Below, in pieces: positions 49,384 through 63,000 of a stretch of DNA of 64,000 nt. The stretch is from Henricia sp. BOLD:AAB3569 (Eukaryota; Echinodermata; Asteroidea; Spinulosida; Echinasteridae): NCBI GenBank assembly GCA_037783545.1, contig JBBELK010000167.1:806001-870000 (forward strand), read 5' to 3'. Position 1 is the first letter of the stretch; the number at the start of each line of letters is the position of its first letter. The position numbers were made by a program, and so were the translations under genes. The notes under the pieces are model-generated. The model saw only the letters and a program-made list of their open reading frames with translations. It did not search any database and had not been told where the DNA came from.

Positions 49384-52300
49384 TTGTTGGCACAAACAGA
49401 CGTCGTTTTCGGCGAATACTGCGTCTCGAACGTTCGTTATTTTGGAACTGAAGGAATTTCCAGACAAACTTCAAATTTTGCCTGCTTAAACAGCTCTATG
49501 TCGCAAACTTGTTTTGCAAATTTGAACAGTTTCCCGTTCAAACTGACCGAGTTATTGGCGAATGTAATTAAAACTCGCTGCCGGCACACTAATTTTTTGC
49601 ACAAACAGACGTCGCTTTCGGCGAATACTGCGTCTCGAACGGTCGTTATTTTGGAACTGAAGGAATTTCCAGACAAACTTCCAATTTTGGCTGCTTAAAC
49701 AGCTCTATGTCGCAAACTTGTTTTGCAAATTTGAACAGTTTCCCGTTCAAACTGACCGAGTTATTGGCGAATGAAGCTAAAACTCAATCTTGGCACACTA
49801 ATTGTTGTCACAAACAGACGTCGCTTTCGACGAATACTGCGTCTCGAACGGTCGTTATTTTGGAACTGAAGGAATTTCCAGACAAACTTCCAATTTTGCC
49901 TGCTTAAACAGCTCTATGTCGCAAACTTGTTTTGAAAATTTGAACAGTTTCCCGTTCAAACCGACCGAGTTATTGGCGAATGAAGCTAAAACTCAATCTC
50001 GGCACACTAATTGTTGGCACAAACAGACGTCGTTTTCGGCGAATACTGCGTCTCGAACGTTCGTTATTTTGGAACTGAAGGAATTTCCAGACAAACTTCA
50101 AATTTTGCCTGCTTAAACAGCTCTATGTCGCAAACTTGTTTTGCAAATTTGAACAGTTTCCCGTTCAAACTGACCGAGTTATTGGCGAATGTAATTAAAA
50201 CTCGCTGCCGGCACACTAATTTTTTGCACAAACAGACGTCGCTTTCGGCGAATACTGCGTCTCGAACGGTCGTTATTTTGGAACTGAAGGAATTTCCAGA
50301 CAAACTTCCAATTTCGCCTGCTTAAACAGCTCTATGTCGCAAACTTGTTTTGCAAATTTGAACAGTTTCCCGTTCAAACCGACCGAGTTATTGGCGAATG
50401 AAGCTAAAACTCAATATCGGCACACTAATTGTTGGCACAAACAGACGTCGCTTTCGGCGAATACTGCGTCTCGAACGGTCGTTATTTTGGAACTGAAGGA
50501 ATTTCCAGACAAACTTCCAATTTTGCCTGCTTAAACAGCTCTATGTCGCAAACATGTTTTGCAAATTTGAACAGTTTCCAGTTCAAACCGATCGAGTTAT
50601 TGGCGAATGAAGCTAAAACTCAATCTTGGCACACTAATTGTTGGCACAAACAGACGTCGCTTTCGGCGAATACTGCGTCTCGAACGTTCGTTATTTTGGA
50701 ACTGAAGGAATTTCCAGACAAACTTCCAATTTTGCCTGCTTAAACAGCTCTATGTCGCAAACTTGTTTTGCAAATTTGAACAGTTTCCCGTTCAAACCGA
50801 CCGAGTTATTGGCGAATGAAGCTAAAACTCGCTGCCGGCACCCTAATTTTTGGCACAAACAGACGTCGCTTTCGGAAATACTGCGTCTCGAACGGTCGTT
50901 ATTTTGGAACTGAAGGAATTTCCAGACAAACTTCCAATTTTGCCTGCTTAAACAGCTCTATGTCGCAAACTTGTTTTGCAAATTTGAACAGTTTCCTGTT
51001 TAAACCGACCGAGTTATTGGCGAATGAAGCTAAAACTCAATCTTGGCACACTAATTGTTGGCACAAACAGACGTCGCTTTCGGCAAATACTGCGTCTCGA
51101 ACGGTCGTTATTTTGGAACTGAAGGAATTTCCAGACAAACTTCCAATTTTGCCTGCTTAAACAGCTCTATGTCGCAAACTTGTTTTGCAAATTTGAACAG
51201 TTTCCCGTTTAAACCGACCGAGTTATTGGCGAATGAAGCTAAAACTCAATCTTGGCACACTAATTGTTGGCACAAACAGACGTCGCTTTCGGCGTCTCGA
51301 ACGGTCGTTATTTTGGAACTGAAGGAATTTCCAGACAAACTTCCAATTTTGCCTGCTTAAACAGCTCTATGTCGCAAACATGTTTTGCAAATTTGAACAG
51401 TTTCCAGTTCAAACCGATCGAGTTATTGGCGAATGAAGCTAAAACTCAATCTTGGCACACTAATTGTTGGCACAAACAGACGTCGCTTTCGGCGAATACT
51501 GCGTCTCGAACGTTCGTTATTTTGGAACTGAAGGAATTTCCAGACAAACTTCCAATTTTGCCTGCTTAAACAGCTCTATGTCGCAAACTTGTTTTGCAAA
51601 TTTGAACAGTTTCCCGTTCAAACTGACCGAGTTATTGGCGAATGTAATTAAAACTCGCTGCCGGCACACTAATTTTTTGCACAAACAGACGTCGCTTTCG
51701 GCGAATACTGCGTCTCGAACGGTCGTTATTTTGGAACTGAAGGAATTTCCAGACAAACTTCCAATTTCGCCTGCTTAAACAGCTCTATGTCGCAAACTTG
51801 TTTTGCAAATTTGAACAGTTTCCCGTTCAAACCGACCGAGTTATTGGCGAATGAAGCTAAAACTCAATATCGGCACACTAATTGTTGGCACAAACAGACG
51901 TCGCTTTCGGCGAATACTGCGTCTCGAACGGTCGTTATTTTGGAACTGAAGGAATTTCCAGACAAACTTCCAATTTTGCCTGCTTAAACAGCTCTATGTC
52001 GCAAACATGTTTTGCAAATTTGAACAGTTTCCAGTTCAAACCGATCGAGTTATTGGCGAATGAAGCTAAAACTCAATCTTGGCACACTAATTGTTGGCAC
52101 AAACAGACGTCGCTTTCGGCGAATACTGCGTCTCGAACGTTCGTTATTTTGGAACTGAAGGAATTTCCAGACAAACTTCCAATTTTGCCTGCTTAAACAG
52201 CTCTATGTCGCAAACTTGTTTTGCAAATTTGAACAGTTTCCCGTTCAAACCGACCGAGTTATTGGCGAATGAAGCTAAAACTCGCTGCCGGCACCCTAAT

Positions 52301-53429
52301 TTTTGGCACAAACAGACGTCGCTTTCGGAAATACTGCGTCTCGAACGGTCGTTATTTTGGAACTGAAGGAATTTCCAGACAAACTTCCAATTTTGCCTGC
52401 TTAAACAGCTCTATGTCGCAAACTTGTTTTGCAAATTTGAACAGTTTCCTGTTTAAACCGACCGAGTTATTGGCGAATGAAGCTAAAACTCAATCTTGGC
52501 ACACTAATTGTTGGCACAAACAGACGTCGCTTTCGGCAAATACTGCGTCTCGAACGGTCGTTATTTTGGAACTGAAGGAATTTCCAGACAAACTTCCAAT
52601 TTTGCCTGCTTAAACAGCTCTATGTCGCAAACTTGTTTTGCAAATTTGAACAGTTTCCCGTTTAAACCGACCGAGTTATTGGCGAATGAAGCTAAAACTC
52701 AATCTTGGCACACTAATTGTTGGCACAAACAGACGTCGCTTTCGGCGTCTCGAACGGTCGTTATTTTGGAACTGAAGGAATTTCCAGACAAACTTCCAAT
52801 TTTGCCTGCTTAAACAGCTCTATGTCGCAAACATGTTTTGCAAATTTGAACAGTTTCCAGTTCAAACCGATCGAGTTATTGGCGAATGAAGCTAAAACTC
52901 AATCTTGGCACACTAATTGTTGGCACAAACAGACGTCGCTTTCGGCGAATACTGCGTCTCGAACGTTCGTTATTTTGGAACTGAAGGAATTTCCAGACAA
53001 ACTTCCAATTTTGCCTGCTTAAACAGCTCTATGTCGCAAACTTGTTTTGCAAATTTGAACAGTTTCCCGTTCAAACCGACCGAGTTATTGGCGAATGAAG
53101 CTAAAACTCGCTGCCGGCACCCTAATTTTTGGCACAAACAGACGTCGCTTTCGGCAAATACTGCGTCTCGAACGGTCGTTATTTTGGAACTGAAGGAATT
53201 TCCAGACAAACTTCCAATTTTGCCTGCTTAAACAGCTCTATGTCGCAAACTTGTTTTGCAAATTTGAACAGTTTCCCGTTTAAACCGACCGAGTTATTGG
53301 CGAATGAAGCTAAAACTCAATCTTGGCACACTAATTGTTGGCACAAACAGACGTCGCTTTCGGCGAATACTGCGTCTCGAACGGTCGTTATTTTGGAACT
53401 GAAGGAATTTCCAGACAAACTTCCAATTT

Positions 53430-55740
53430 TGCCTGCTTAAACAGCTCTATGTCGCAAACATGTTTTGCAAATTTGAACAGTTTCCAGTTCAAACCGATCG
53501 AGTTATTGGCGAATGAAGCTAAAACTCAATCTTGGCACACTAATTGTTGGCACAAACAGACGTCGCTTTCGGCGAATACTGCGTCTCGAACGTTCGTTAT
53601 TTTGGAACTGAAGGAATTTCCAGACAAACTTCCAATTTTGCCTGCTTAAACAGCTCTATGTCGCAAACTTGTTTTGCAAATTTGAACAGTTTCCCGTTCA
53701 AACCGACCGAGTTATTGGCGAATGAAGCTAAAACTCGCTGCCGGCACCCTAATTTTTGGCACAAACAGACGTCGCTTTCGGCAAATACTGCGTCTCGAAC
53801 GGTCGTTATTTTGGAACTGAAGGAATTTCCAGACAAACTTCCAATTTTGCCTGCTTAAACAGCTCTATGTCGCAAACTTGTTTTGCAAATTTGAACAGTT
53901 TCCCGTTTAAACCGACCGAGTTATTGGCGAATGAAGCTAAAACTCAATCTTGGCACACTAATTGTTGGCACAAACAGACGTCGCTTTCGGCGAATACTGC
54001 GTCTCGAACGGTCGTTATTTTGGAACTGAAGGAATTTCCAGACAAACTTCCAATTTTGCCTGCTTAAACAGCTCTATGTCGCAAACTTGTTTTGCAAAAT
54101 TGAACAGTTTCCCGTTCAAACTGACCGATTTATTGGCGAATGTAGCTAAAACTTGCTGCCGGTACACTAATTGTTGGCACAAACAGACGTCGCTTTCGGC
54201 GAATGCTGCGTCTCGAACGTTCGTTATTTTGGAACTGAAGGAATTTCCAGACAAACTTCCAATTTTGCCTGCTTAAACAGCTCTATGTCGCAAACTTGTT
54301 TTGCAAATTTGAACAGTTTCCCGTTCAAACCGACCGAGTTATTGGCGAATGAAGCTAAAACTCAATCTCGGCACACTAATTGTTGGCACAAACAGACGTC
54401 GCTTTCGGCGAATACTGCGTCTCGAACGGTCGTTATTTTGGAACTGAAGGAATTTCCAGACAAACTTCCAATTTTGCCTGCTTAAACAGCTCTATGTCGC
54501 AAACTTGTTTTGCAAATTTGAACAGTTTCCCGTTCAAACCGACCGAGTTATTGGCGAATGAAGCTAAAACTCAATCTTGGCACACTAATTGTTGGCACAA
54601 ACAGACGTCGCTTTCGGCGGATACTGCGTCTCGAACGGTCGTTATTTTGGAACTGAAGGAATTTCCAGACAAACTTCCAATTTTGCCTGCTTAAACAGAT
54701 CTATGTCGCAAACTTGTTTTGCAAATTTGAACAGTTTCCCGTTCAAACTGACCGATTTATTGGCGAATGTAGCTAAAACTTGCTGCCGGCACACTAATTG
54801 TTGGCACAAACAGACGTCGCTTTCGGCGAATGCTGCGTCTCGAACGTTCGTTATTTTGGAACTGAAGGAATTTCCAGACAAACTTCCAATTTTGCCTGCT
54901 TAAACAGCTCTATGTCGCAAACTTGTTTTGCAAATTTGAACAGTTTCCCGTTCAAACTGACCGATTTATTGGCGAATGTAGCTAAAACTTGCGGCCGGCA
55001 CACTAATTGTTGGCACAAACAGACGTCGTTTTCGGCGAATACTGCGTCTCGAACGTTCGTTATTTTGGAACTGAAGGAATTTCCAGACAAACTTCCAATT
55101 TTGCCTGCTTAAACAGCTCTATGTCGCAAACTTGTTTTGCAAATTTGAACAGTTTCCCGTTCAAACCGACCGAGTTATTGGCGAATGAAGCTAAAACTCG
55201 CTGCCGGCACCCTAATTTTTGGCACAAACAGACGTCGCTTTCGGCAAATACTGCGTCTCGAACGGTCGTTATTTTGGAACTGAAGGAATTTCCAGACAAA
55301 CTTCCAATTTTGCCTGCTTAAACAGCTCTATGTCGCAAACTTGTTTTGCAAATTTGAACAGTTTCCCGTTTAAACCGACCGAGTTATTGGCGAATGAAGC
55401 TAAAACTCAATCTTGGCACACTAATTGTTGGCACAAACAGACGTCGCTTTCGGCGAATACTGCGTCTCGAACGGTCGTTATTTTGGAACTGAAGGAATTT
55501 CCAGACAAACTTCCAATTTTGCCTGCTTAAACAGCTCTATGTCGCAAACTTGTTTTGCAAAATTGAACAGTTTCCCGTTCAAACTTACCGATTTATTGGC
55601 GAATGTAGCTAAAACTTGCTGCCGGTACACTAATTGTTGGCACAAACAGACGTCGCTTTCGGCGAATGCTGCGTCTCGAACGTTCGTTATTTTGGAACTG
55701 AAGGAATTTCCAGACAAACTTCCAATTTTGCCTGCTTAAA
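53430..55740. repeat. Copy of the 45.3-47.8 kb block (offset 8137, then 7928)
   Basis: About 45.29-46.98 kb matches 53.43-55.12 kb at an offset of 8137. After loss of one monomer in the right copy the offset becomes 7928. Private variants shared by the copies include CAGATCTATG (46.56 and 54.70 kb), TTGCGGCCGG (46.85 and 54.99 kb) and AAACTTACC (47658 and 55586). A copy-specific A at 46531, against G at 54668, shows some later divergence. Confidence 0.85.
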
Positions 55741-57210
55741 CAGCTCTATGTCGCAAACTTGTTTTGCAAATTTGAACAGTTTCCCGTTCAAACCGACCGA
55801 GTTATTGGCGAATGAAGCTAAAACTCAATCTTGGCACACTAATTGTTGGCACAAACAGACGTCGCTTTCGGCGAATACTGCGTCTCGAACGGTCGTTATT
55901 TTGGAACTGAAGGAATTTCCAGACAAACTTCCAATTTTGCCTGCTTAAACAGCTCTATGTCGCAAACTTGTTTTGCAAATTTGAACAGTTTCCCGTTCAA
56001 ACCGACCGAGTTATTGGCGAATGAAGCTGAAACTCAATCTTGGCACACTAATTGTTGGCACAAACAGACGTCGCTTTCGGCGGATACTGCGTCTCGAACG
56101 GTCGTTATTTTGGAACTGAAGAAATTTCCAGACAAACTTCCAATTTTGCCTGCTTAAACAGCTCTATGTCGCAAACTTGTTTTGCAAATTTGAACAGTTT
56201 CCCGTTCAAACTGACCGATTTATTGGCGAATGTAGCTAAAACTTGCTGCCGGCACACTAATTGTTGGCACAAACAGACGTCGCTTTCGGCGAATGCTGCG
56301 TCTCGAACGTTCGTTATTTTGGAACTGAAGGAATTTCCAGACAAACTTCCAATTTTGCCTGCTTAAACAGCTCTATGTCGCAAACTTGTTTTGCAAATTT
56401 GAACAGTTTCCCGTTCAAACTGACCGAGTTATTGGCGAATGTAATTAAAACTCGCTGCCGGCACACTAATTTTTTGCACAAACAGACGTCGCTTTCGGCG
56501 AATACTGCGTCTCGAACGGTCGTTATTTTGGAACTGAAGGAATTTCCAGACAAACTTCCAATTTTGGCTGCTTAAACAGCTCTATGTCGCAAACTTGTTT
56601 TGCAAATTTGAACAGTTTCCCGTTCAAACTGACCGAGTTATTGGCGAATGAAGCTAAAACTCAATCTTGGCACACTAATTGTTGTCACAAACAGACGTCG
56701 CTTTCGACGAATACTGCGTCTCGAACGGTCGTTATTTTGGAACTGAAGGAATTTCCAGACAAACTTCCAATTTTGCCTGCTTAAACAGCTCTATGTCGCA
56801 AACTTGTTTTGAAAATTTGAACAGTTTCCCGTTCAAACCGACCGAGTTATTGGCGAATGAAGCTAAAACTCAATCTCGGCACACTAATTGTTGGCACAAA
56901 CAGACGTCGTTTTCGGCGAATACTGCGTCTCGAACGTTCGTTATTTTGGAACTGAAGGAATTTCCAGACAAACTTCAAATTTTGCCTGCTTAAACAGCTC
57001 TATGTCGCAAACTTGTTTTGCAAATTTGAACAGTTTCCCGTTCAAACCGACCGAGTTATTGGCGAATGAAGCTAAAACTCAATCTCGGCACACTAATTGT
57101 TGGCACAAACAGACGTCGTTTTCGGCGAATACTGCGTCTCGAACGGTCGTTATTTTGGAACTGAAGGAATTTCCAGACAAACTTCCAATTTTGCCTGCTT
57201 AAACAGCTCT

Positions 57211-57410
57211 ATGTCGCAAACTTGTTTTGCAAATTTGAACAGTTTCCCGTTCAAACCGACCGAGTTATTGGCGAATGAAGCTAAAACTTAATCTTGGCAC
57301 ACTAATTGTTGGCACAAACTTTCGGCGGATACTGCGTCTCGAACGGTCGTTATTTTGGAACTGAAGGAATTTCCAGACAAACTTCCAATTTTGCCTGCTT
57401 AAACAGCTCT
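57211..57410. repeat. 200-bp monomer variant, deletion class 2 (first copy)
   Basis: A different 9-bp deletion joins GGCACAAAC directly to TTTCGGCGG and removes the GACGTC palindrome. Only two copies occur in the window, here and at 59699-59898. This copy also has a private base giving CTTAATC just after the AAAA run, which the second copy lacks. Confidence 0.92.
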
Positions 57411-57602
57411 ATGTCGCAAACTTGTTTTGCAAATTTGAACAGTTTCCCGTTCAAACTGACCGATTTATTGGCGAATGTAGCTAAAACTTGCTGCCGGCAC
57501 ACTAATTGTTGGCACAAACAGACGTCGCTTTCGGCGAATACTGCGTCTCGAACGGTCGTTATTTTGGAACTGAAGGAATTTCCAGACAAACTTCCAATTT
57601 CG

Positions 57603-58040
57603 CCTGCTTAAACAGCTCTATGTCGCAAACTTGTTTTGCAAATTTGAACAGTTTCCCGTTCAAACCGACCGAGTTATTGGCGAATGAAGCTAAAACTCGC
57701 TGCCGGCACCCTAATTTTGGGCACAAACAGACGTCGCTTTCGGAAATACTGCGTCTCGAACGGTCGTTATTTTGGAACTGAAGGAATTTCCAGACAAACT
57801 TCCAATTTCGCCTGCTTAAACAGCTCTATGTCGCAAACTTGTTTTGCAAATTTGAACAGTTTCCCGTTCAAACCGACCGAGTTATTGGCGAATGAAGCTA
57901 AAACTCGCTGCCGGCACCCTAATTTTGGGCACAAACAGACGTCGCTTTCGGAAATACTGCGTCTCGAACGGTCGTTATTTTGGAACTGAAGGAATTTCCA
58001 GACAAACTTCCAATTTTGCCTGCTTAAACAGCTCTATGTC
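57603..58040. repeat. Two adjacent 208-bp monomers sharing a private TTTTGGGCAC variant
   Basis: Two consecutive 208-bp units both read CCTAATTTTGGGCACAAAC in place of the usual TTTTTGGCAC, and their start codon-like ATGAAGC motifs are 208 bp apart. This is a minimal one-monomer tandem duplication. Confidence 0.8.
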
Positions 58041-59698
58041 GCAAACTTGTTTTGCAAATTTGAACAGTTTCCTGTTTAAACCGACCGAGTTATTGGCGAA
58101 TGAAGCTAAAACTCAATCTTGGCACACTAATTGTTGGCACAAACAGACGTCGCTTTCGGCAAATACTGCGTCTCGAACGGTCGTTATTTTGGAACTGAAG
58201 GAATTTCCAGACAAACTTCCAATTTTGCCTGCTTAAACAGCTCTATGTCGCAAACTTGTTTTGCAAATTTGAACAGTTTCCCGTTTAAACCGACCGAGTT
58301 ATTGGCGAATGAAGCTAAAACTCAATCTTGGCACACTAATTGTTGGCACAAACAGACGTCGCTTTCGGCGTCTCGAACGGTCGTTATTTTGGAACTGAAG
58401 GAATTTCCAGACAAACTTCCAATTTTGCCTGCTTAAACAGCTCTATGTCGCAAACTTGTTTTGCAAATTTGAACAGTTTCCCGTTCAAACCGACCGAGTT
58501 ATTGGCGAATGAAGCTAAAACTCAATATCGGCACACTAATTGTTGGCACAAACAGACGTCGCTTTCGGCGAATACTGCGTCTCGAACGGTCGTTATTTTG
58601 GAACTGAAGGAATTTCCAGACAAACTTCCAATTTTGCCTGCTTAAACAGCTCTATGTCGCAAACATGTTTTGCAAATTTGAACAGTTTCCAGTTCAAACC
58701 GATCGAGTTATTGGCGAATGAAGCTAAAACTCAATCTTGGCACACTAATTGTTGGCACAAACAGACGTCGCTTTCGTCGAATACTGCGTCTCGAACGTTC
58801 GTTATTTTGGAACTGAAGGAATTTCCAGACAAACTTCCAATTTTGCCTGCTTAAACAGCTCTATGTCGCAAACTTGTTTTGCAAATTTGAACAGTTTCCC
58901 GTTCAAACCGACCGAGTTATTGGCGAATGAAGCTAAAACTCGCTGCCGGCACCCTAATTTTTGGCACAAACAGACGTCGCTTTCGGCAAATACTGCGTCT
59001 CGAACGGTCGTTATTTTGGAACTGAAGGAATTTCCAGACAAACTTCCAATTTTGCCTGCTTAAACAGCTCTATGTCGCAAACTTGTTTTGCAAATTTGAA
59101 CAGTTTCCCGTTCAAATCGACCGAGTTATTGGCGAATGAAGCTAAAACTCAATCTCGGCACACTAATTGTTGGCACAAACAGACGTCGTTTTCGGCGAAT
59201 ACTGCGTCTCGAACGTTCGTTATTTTGGAACTGAAGGAATTTCCAGACAAACTTCAAATTTTGCCTGCTTAAACAGCTCTATGTCGCAAACTTGTTTTGC
59301 AAATTTGAACAGTTTCCCGTTAAAACTGACCGAGTTATTGGCGAATGTAGCTAAAACTTGCTGCCGGCAAACTAATGTTTGGCACAAACAGACGTCGCTT
59401 TCGGCGAATACTGCGTCTAGAACGGTCGTTATTTTGGAACTGAAGGAATTTCCAGACAAACTTCCAATTTTGGCTGCTTAAACAGCTCTATGTCGCAAAC
59501 TTGTTTTGCAAATTTGAACAGTTTCCCGTTCAAACCGACCGAGTTATTGGCGAATGAAGCTAAAACTCAATCTTGGCACACTAATTGTTGGCACAAACAG
59601 ACGTCGCTTTCGGCGAATACTGCGTCTCGAACGGTCGTTATTTTGGAACTGAAGGAATTTCCAGACAAACTTCCAATTTTGCCTGCTTAAACAGCTCT

Positions 59699-59898
59699 AT
59701 GTCGCAAACTTGTTTTGCAAATTTGAACAGTTTCCCGTTCAAACCGACCGAGTTATTGGCGAATGAAGCTAAAACTCAATCTTGGCACACTAATTGTTGG
59801 CACAAACTTTCGGCGGATACTGCGTCTCGAACGGTCGTTATTTTGGAACTGAAGGAATTTCCAGACAAACTTCCAATTTTGCCTGCTTAAACAGCTCT
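59699..59898. repeat. 200-bp monomer variant, deletion class 2 (second copy)
   Basis: The junction is the same as in the copy at 57211-57410: GGCACAAAC joined to TTTCGGCGG, with GACGTC lost. The following monomers also match those after the first copy for a few hundred bases at an offset of 2488 bp, so the pair arose by segmental duplication. Confidence 0.9.
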
Positions 59899-60099
59899 AT
59901 GTCGCAAACTTGTTTTGCAAATTTGAACAGTTTCCCGTTCAAACTGACCGATTTATTGGCGAATGTAGCTAAAACTTGCTGCCGGCACACTAATTGTTGG
60001 CACAAACAGACGTCGCTTTCGGCGAATACTGCGTCTCGAACGGTCGTTATTTTGGAACTGAAGGAATTTCCAGACAAACTTCCAATTTCGCCTGCTTAA

Positions 60100-63000
60100 A
60101 CAGCTCTATGTCGCAAACTTGTTTTGCAAATTTGAACAGTTTCCCGTTCAAACCGACCGAGTTATTGGCGAATGAAGCTAAAACTCAATATCGGCACACT
60201 AATTGTTGGCACAAACAGACGTCGCTTTCGGCGAATACTGCGTCTCGAACGGTCGTTATTTTGGAACTGAAGGAATTTCCAGACAAACTTCCAATTTTGC
60301 CTGCTTAAACAGCTCTATGTCGCAAACATGTTTTGCAAATTTGAACAGTTTCCAGTTCAAACCGATCGAGTTATTGGCGAATGAAGCTAAAACTCAATCT
60401 TGGCACACTAATTGTTGGCACAAACAGACGTCGCTTTCGGCGAATACTGCGTCTCGAACGTTCGTTATTTTGGAACTGAAGGAATTTCCAGACAAACTTC
60501 CAATTTTGCCTGCTTAAACAGCTCTATGTCGCAAACTTGTTTTGCAAATTTGAACAGTTTCCCGTTCAAACCGACCGAGTTATTGGCGAATGAAGCTAAA
60601 ACTCGCTGCCGGCACCCTAATTTTTGGCACAAACAGACGTCGCTTTCGGAAATACTGCGTCTCGAACGGTCGTTATTTTGGAACTGAAGGAATTTCCAGA
60701 CAAACTTCCAATTTTGCCTGCTTAAACAGCTCTATTTCGCAAACTTGTTTTGCAAATTTGAACAGTTTCCTGTTTAAACCGACCGAGTTATTGGCGAATG
60801 AAGCTAAAACTCAATCTTGGCACACTAATTGTTGGCACAAACAGACGTCGCTTTCGGCAAATACTGCGTCTCGAACGGTCGTTATTTTGGAACTGAAGGA
60901 ATTTCCAGACAAACTTCCAATTTTGCCTGCTTAAACAGCTCTATGTCGCAAACTTGTTTTGCAAATTTGAACAGTTTCCCGTTTAAACCGACCGAGTTAT
61001 TGGCGAATGAAGCTAAAACTCCATCTTGGCACACTAATTGTTGGCACAAACAGACGTCGCTCTCGGCGTCTCGAACGGTCGTTATTTTGGAACTGAAGGA
61101 ATTTCCAGACAAACTTCCAATTTTGCCTGCTTAAACAGCTCTATGTCGCAAACTTGTTTTGCAAATTTGAACAGTTTCCCGTTCAAACCGACCGAGTTAT
61201 TGGCGAATGAAGCTAAAACTCAATATCGGCACACTAATTGTTGGCACAAACAGACGTCGCTTTCGGCGAATAGTGCGTCTCGAACGGTCGTTATTTTGGA
61301 ACTGAAGGAATTTCCAGACAAACTTCCAATTTTGCCTGCTTAAACAGCTCTATGTCGCAAACATGTTTTGCAAATTTGAACAGTTTCCAGTTCAAACCGA
61401 TCGAGTTATTGGCGAATGAAGCTAAAACTCAATCTTGGCACACTAATTGTTGGCACAAACAGACGTCACTTTCGGCGAATACTGCGTCTCGAACGTTCGT
61501 TATTTTGGAACTGAAGGAATTTCCAGACAAACTTCCAATTTTGCCTGCTTAAACAGCTCTATGTCGCAAACTTGTTTTGCAAATTTGAACAGTTTCCCGT
61601 TCAAACCGACCGAGTTATTGGCGAATGAAGCTAAAACTCGCTGCCGGCACCCTAATTTTTGGCACAAACAGACGTCGCTTTCGGCAAATACTGCGTCTCG
61701 AACGGTCGTTATTTTGGAACTGAAGGAATTTCCAGACAAACTTCCAATTTTGCCTGCTTAAACAGCTCTATGTCGCAAACTTGTTTTGCAAATTTGAACA
61801 GTTTCCCGTTTAAACCGACCGAGTTATTGGCGAATGAAGCTAAAACTCAATCTTGGCACACTAATTGTTGGCACAAACAGACGTCGCTTTCGGCGTCTCG
61901 AACGGTCGTTATTTTGGAACTGAAGGAATTTCCAGACAAACTTCCAATTTTGCCTGCTTAAACAGCTCTATGTCGCAAACTTGTTTTGCAAATTTGAACA
62001 GTTTCCCGTTCAAACCGACCGAGTTATTGGCGAATGAAGCTAAAACTCAATATCGGCACACTAATTGTTGGCACAAACAGACGTCGCTTTCGGCGAATAC
62101 TGCGTCTCGAACGGTCGTTATTTTGGAACTGAAGGAATTTCCAGACAAACTTCCAATTTTGCCTGCTTAAACAGCTCTATGTCGCAAACATGTTTTGCAA
62201 ATTTGAACAGTTTCCAGTTCAAACCGATCGAGTTATTGGCGAATGAAGCTAAAACTCAATCTTGGCACACTAATTGTTGGCACAAACAGACGTCGCTTTC
62301 GGCGAATACTGCGTCTCGAACGTTCGTTATTTTGGAACTGAAGGAATTTCCAGACAAACTTCCAATTTTGCCTGCTTAAACAGCTCTATGTCGCAAACTT
62401 GTTTTGCAAATTTGAACAGTTTCCCGTTCAAACCGACCGAGTTATTGGCGAATGAAGCTAAAACTCGCTGCCGGCACCCTAATTTTTGGCACAAACAGAC
62501 GTCGCTTTCGGAAATACTGCGTCTCGAACGGTCGTTATTTTGGAACTGAAGGAATTTCCAGACAAACTTCCAATTTTGCCTGCTTAAACAGCTCTATGTC
62601 GCAAACTTGTTTTGCAAATTTGAACAGTTTCCTGTTTAAACCGACCGAGTTATTGGCGAAAGAAGCTAAAACTCAATCTTGGCACACTAATTGTTGGCAC
62701 AAACAGACGTCGCTTTCGGCAAATACTGCGTCTCGAACGGTCGTTATTTTGGAACTGAAGGAATTTCCAGACAAACTTCCAATTTTGCCTGCTTAAACAG
62801 CTCTATGTCGCAAACTTGTTTTGCAAATTTGAACAGTTTCCCGTTTAAACCGACCGAGTTATTGGCGAATGAAGCTAAAACTCCATCTTGGCACACTAAT
62901 TGTTGGCACAAACAGACGTCGCTCTCGGCGTCTCGAACGGTCGTTATTTTGGAACTGAAGGAATTTCCAGACAAACTTCCAATTTTGCCTGCTTAAACAG

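Larger units (their letters stand above)
40819..50412. repeat. 7102-bp composite repeat (28 monomers plus transposon)
   Basis: Sequence from about 40819 to 43310 matches 47921 to 50412 at a constant offset of 7102, covering left flank, transposon and right flank. At 43311 the match breaks and resumes at an offset of 7520 (7102 + 418) up to about 43.85/51.37 kb, so copy 1 lacks two monomers that follow copy 2. The block behaves as a higher-order unit tagged by the transposon. Confidence 0.87.
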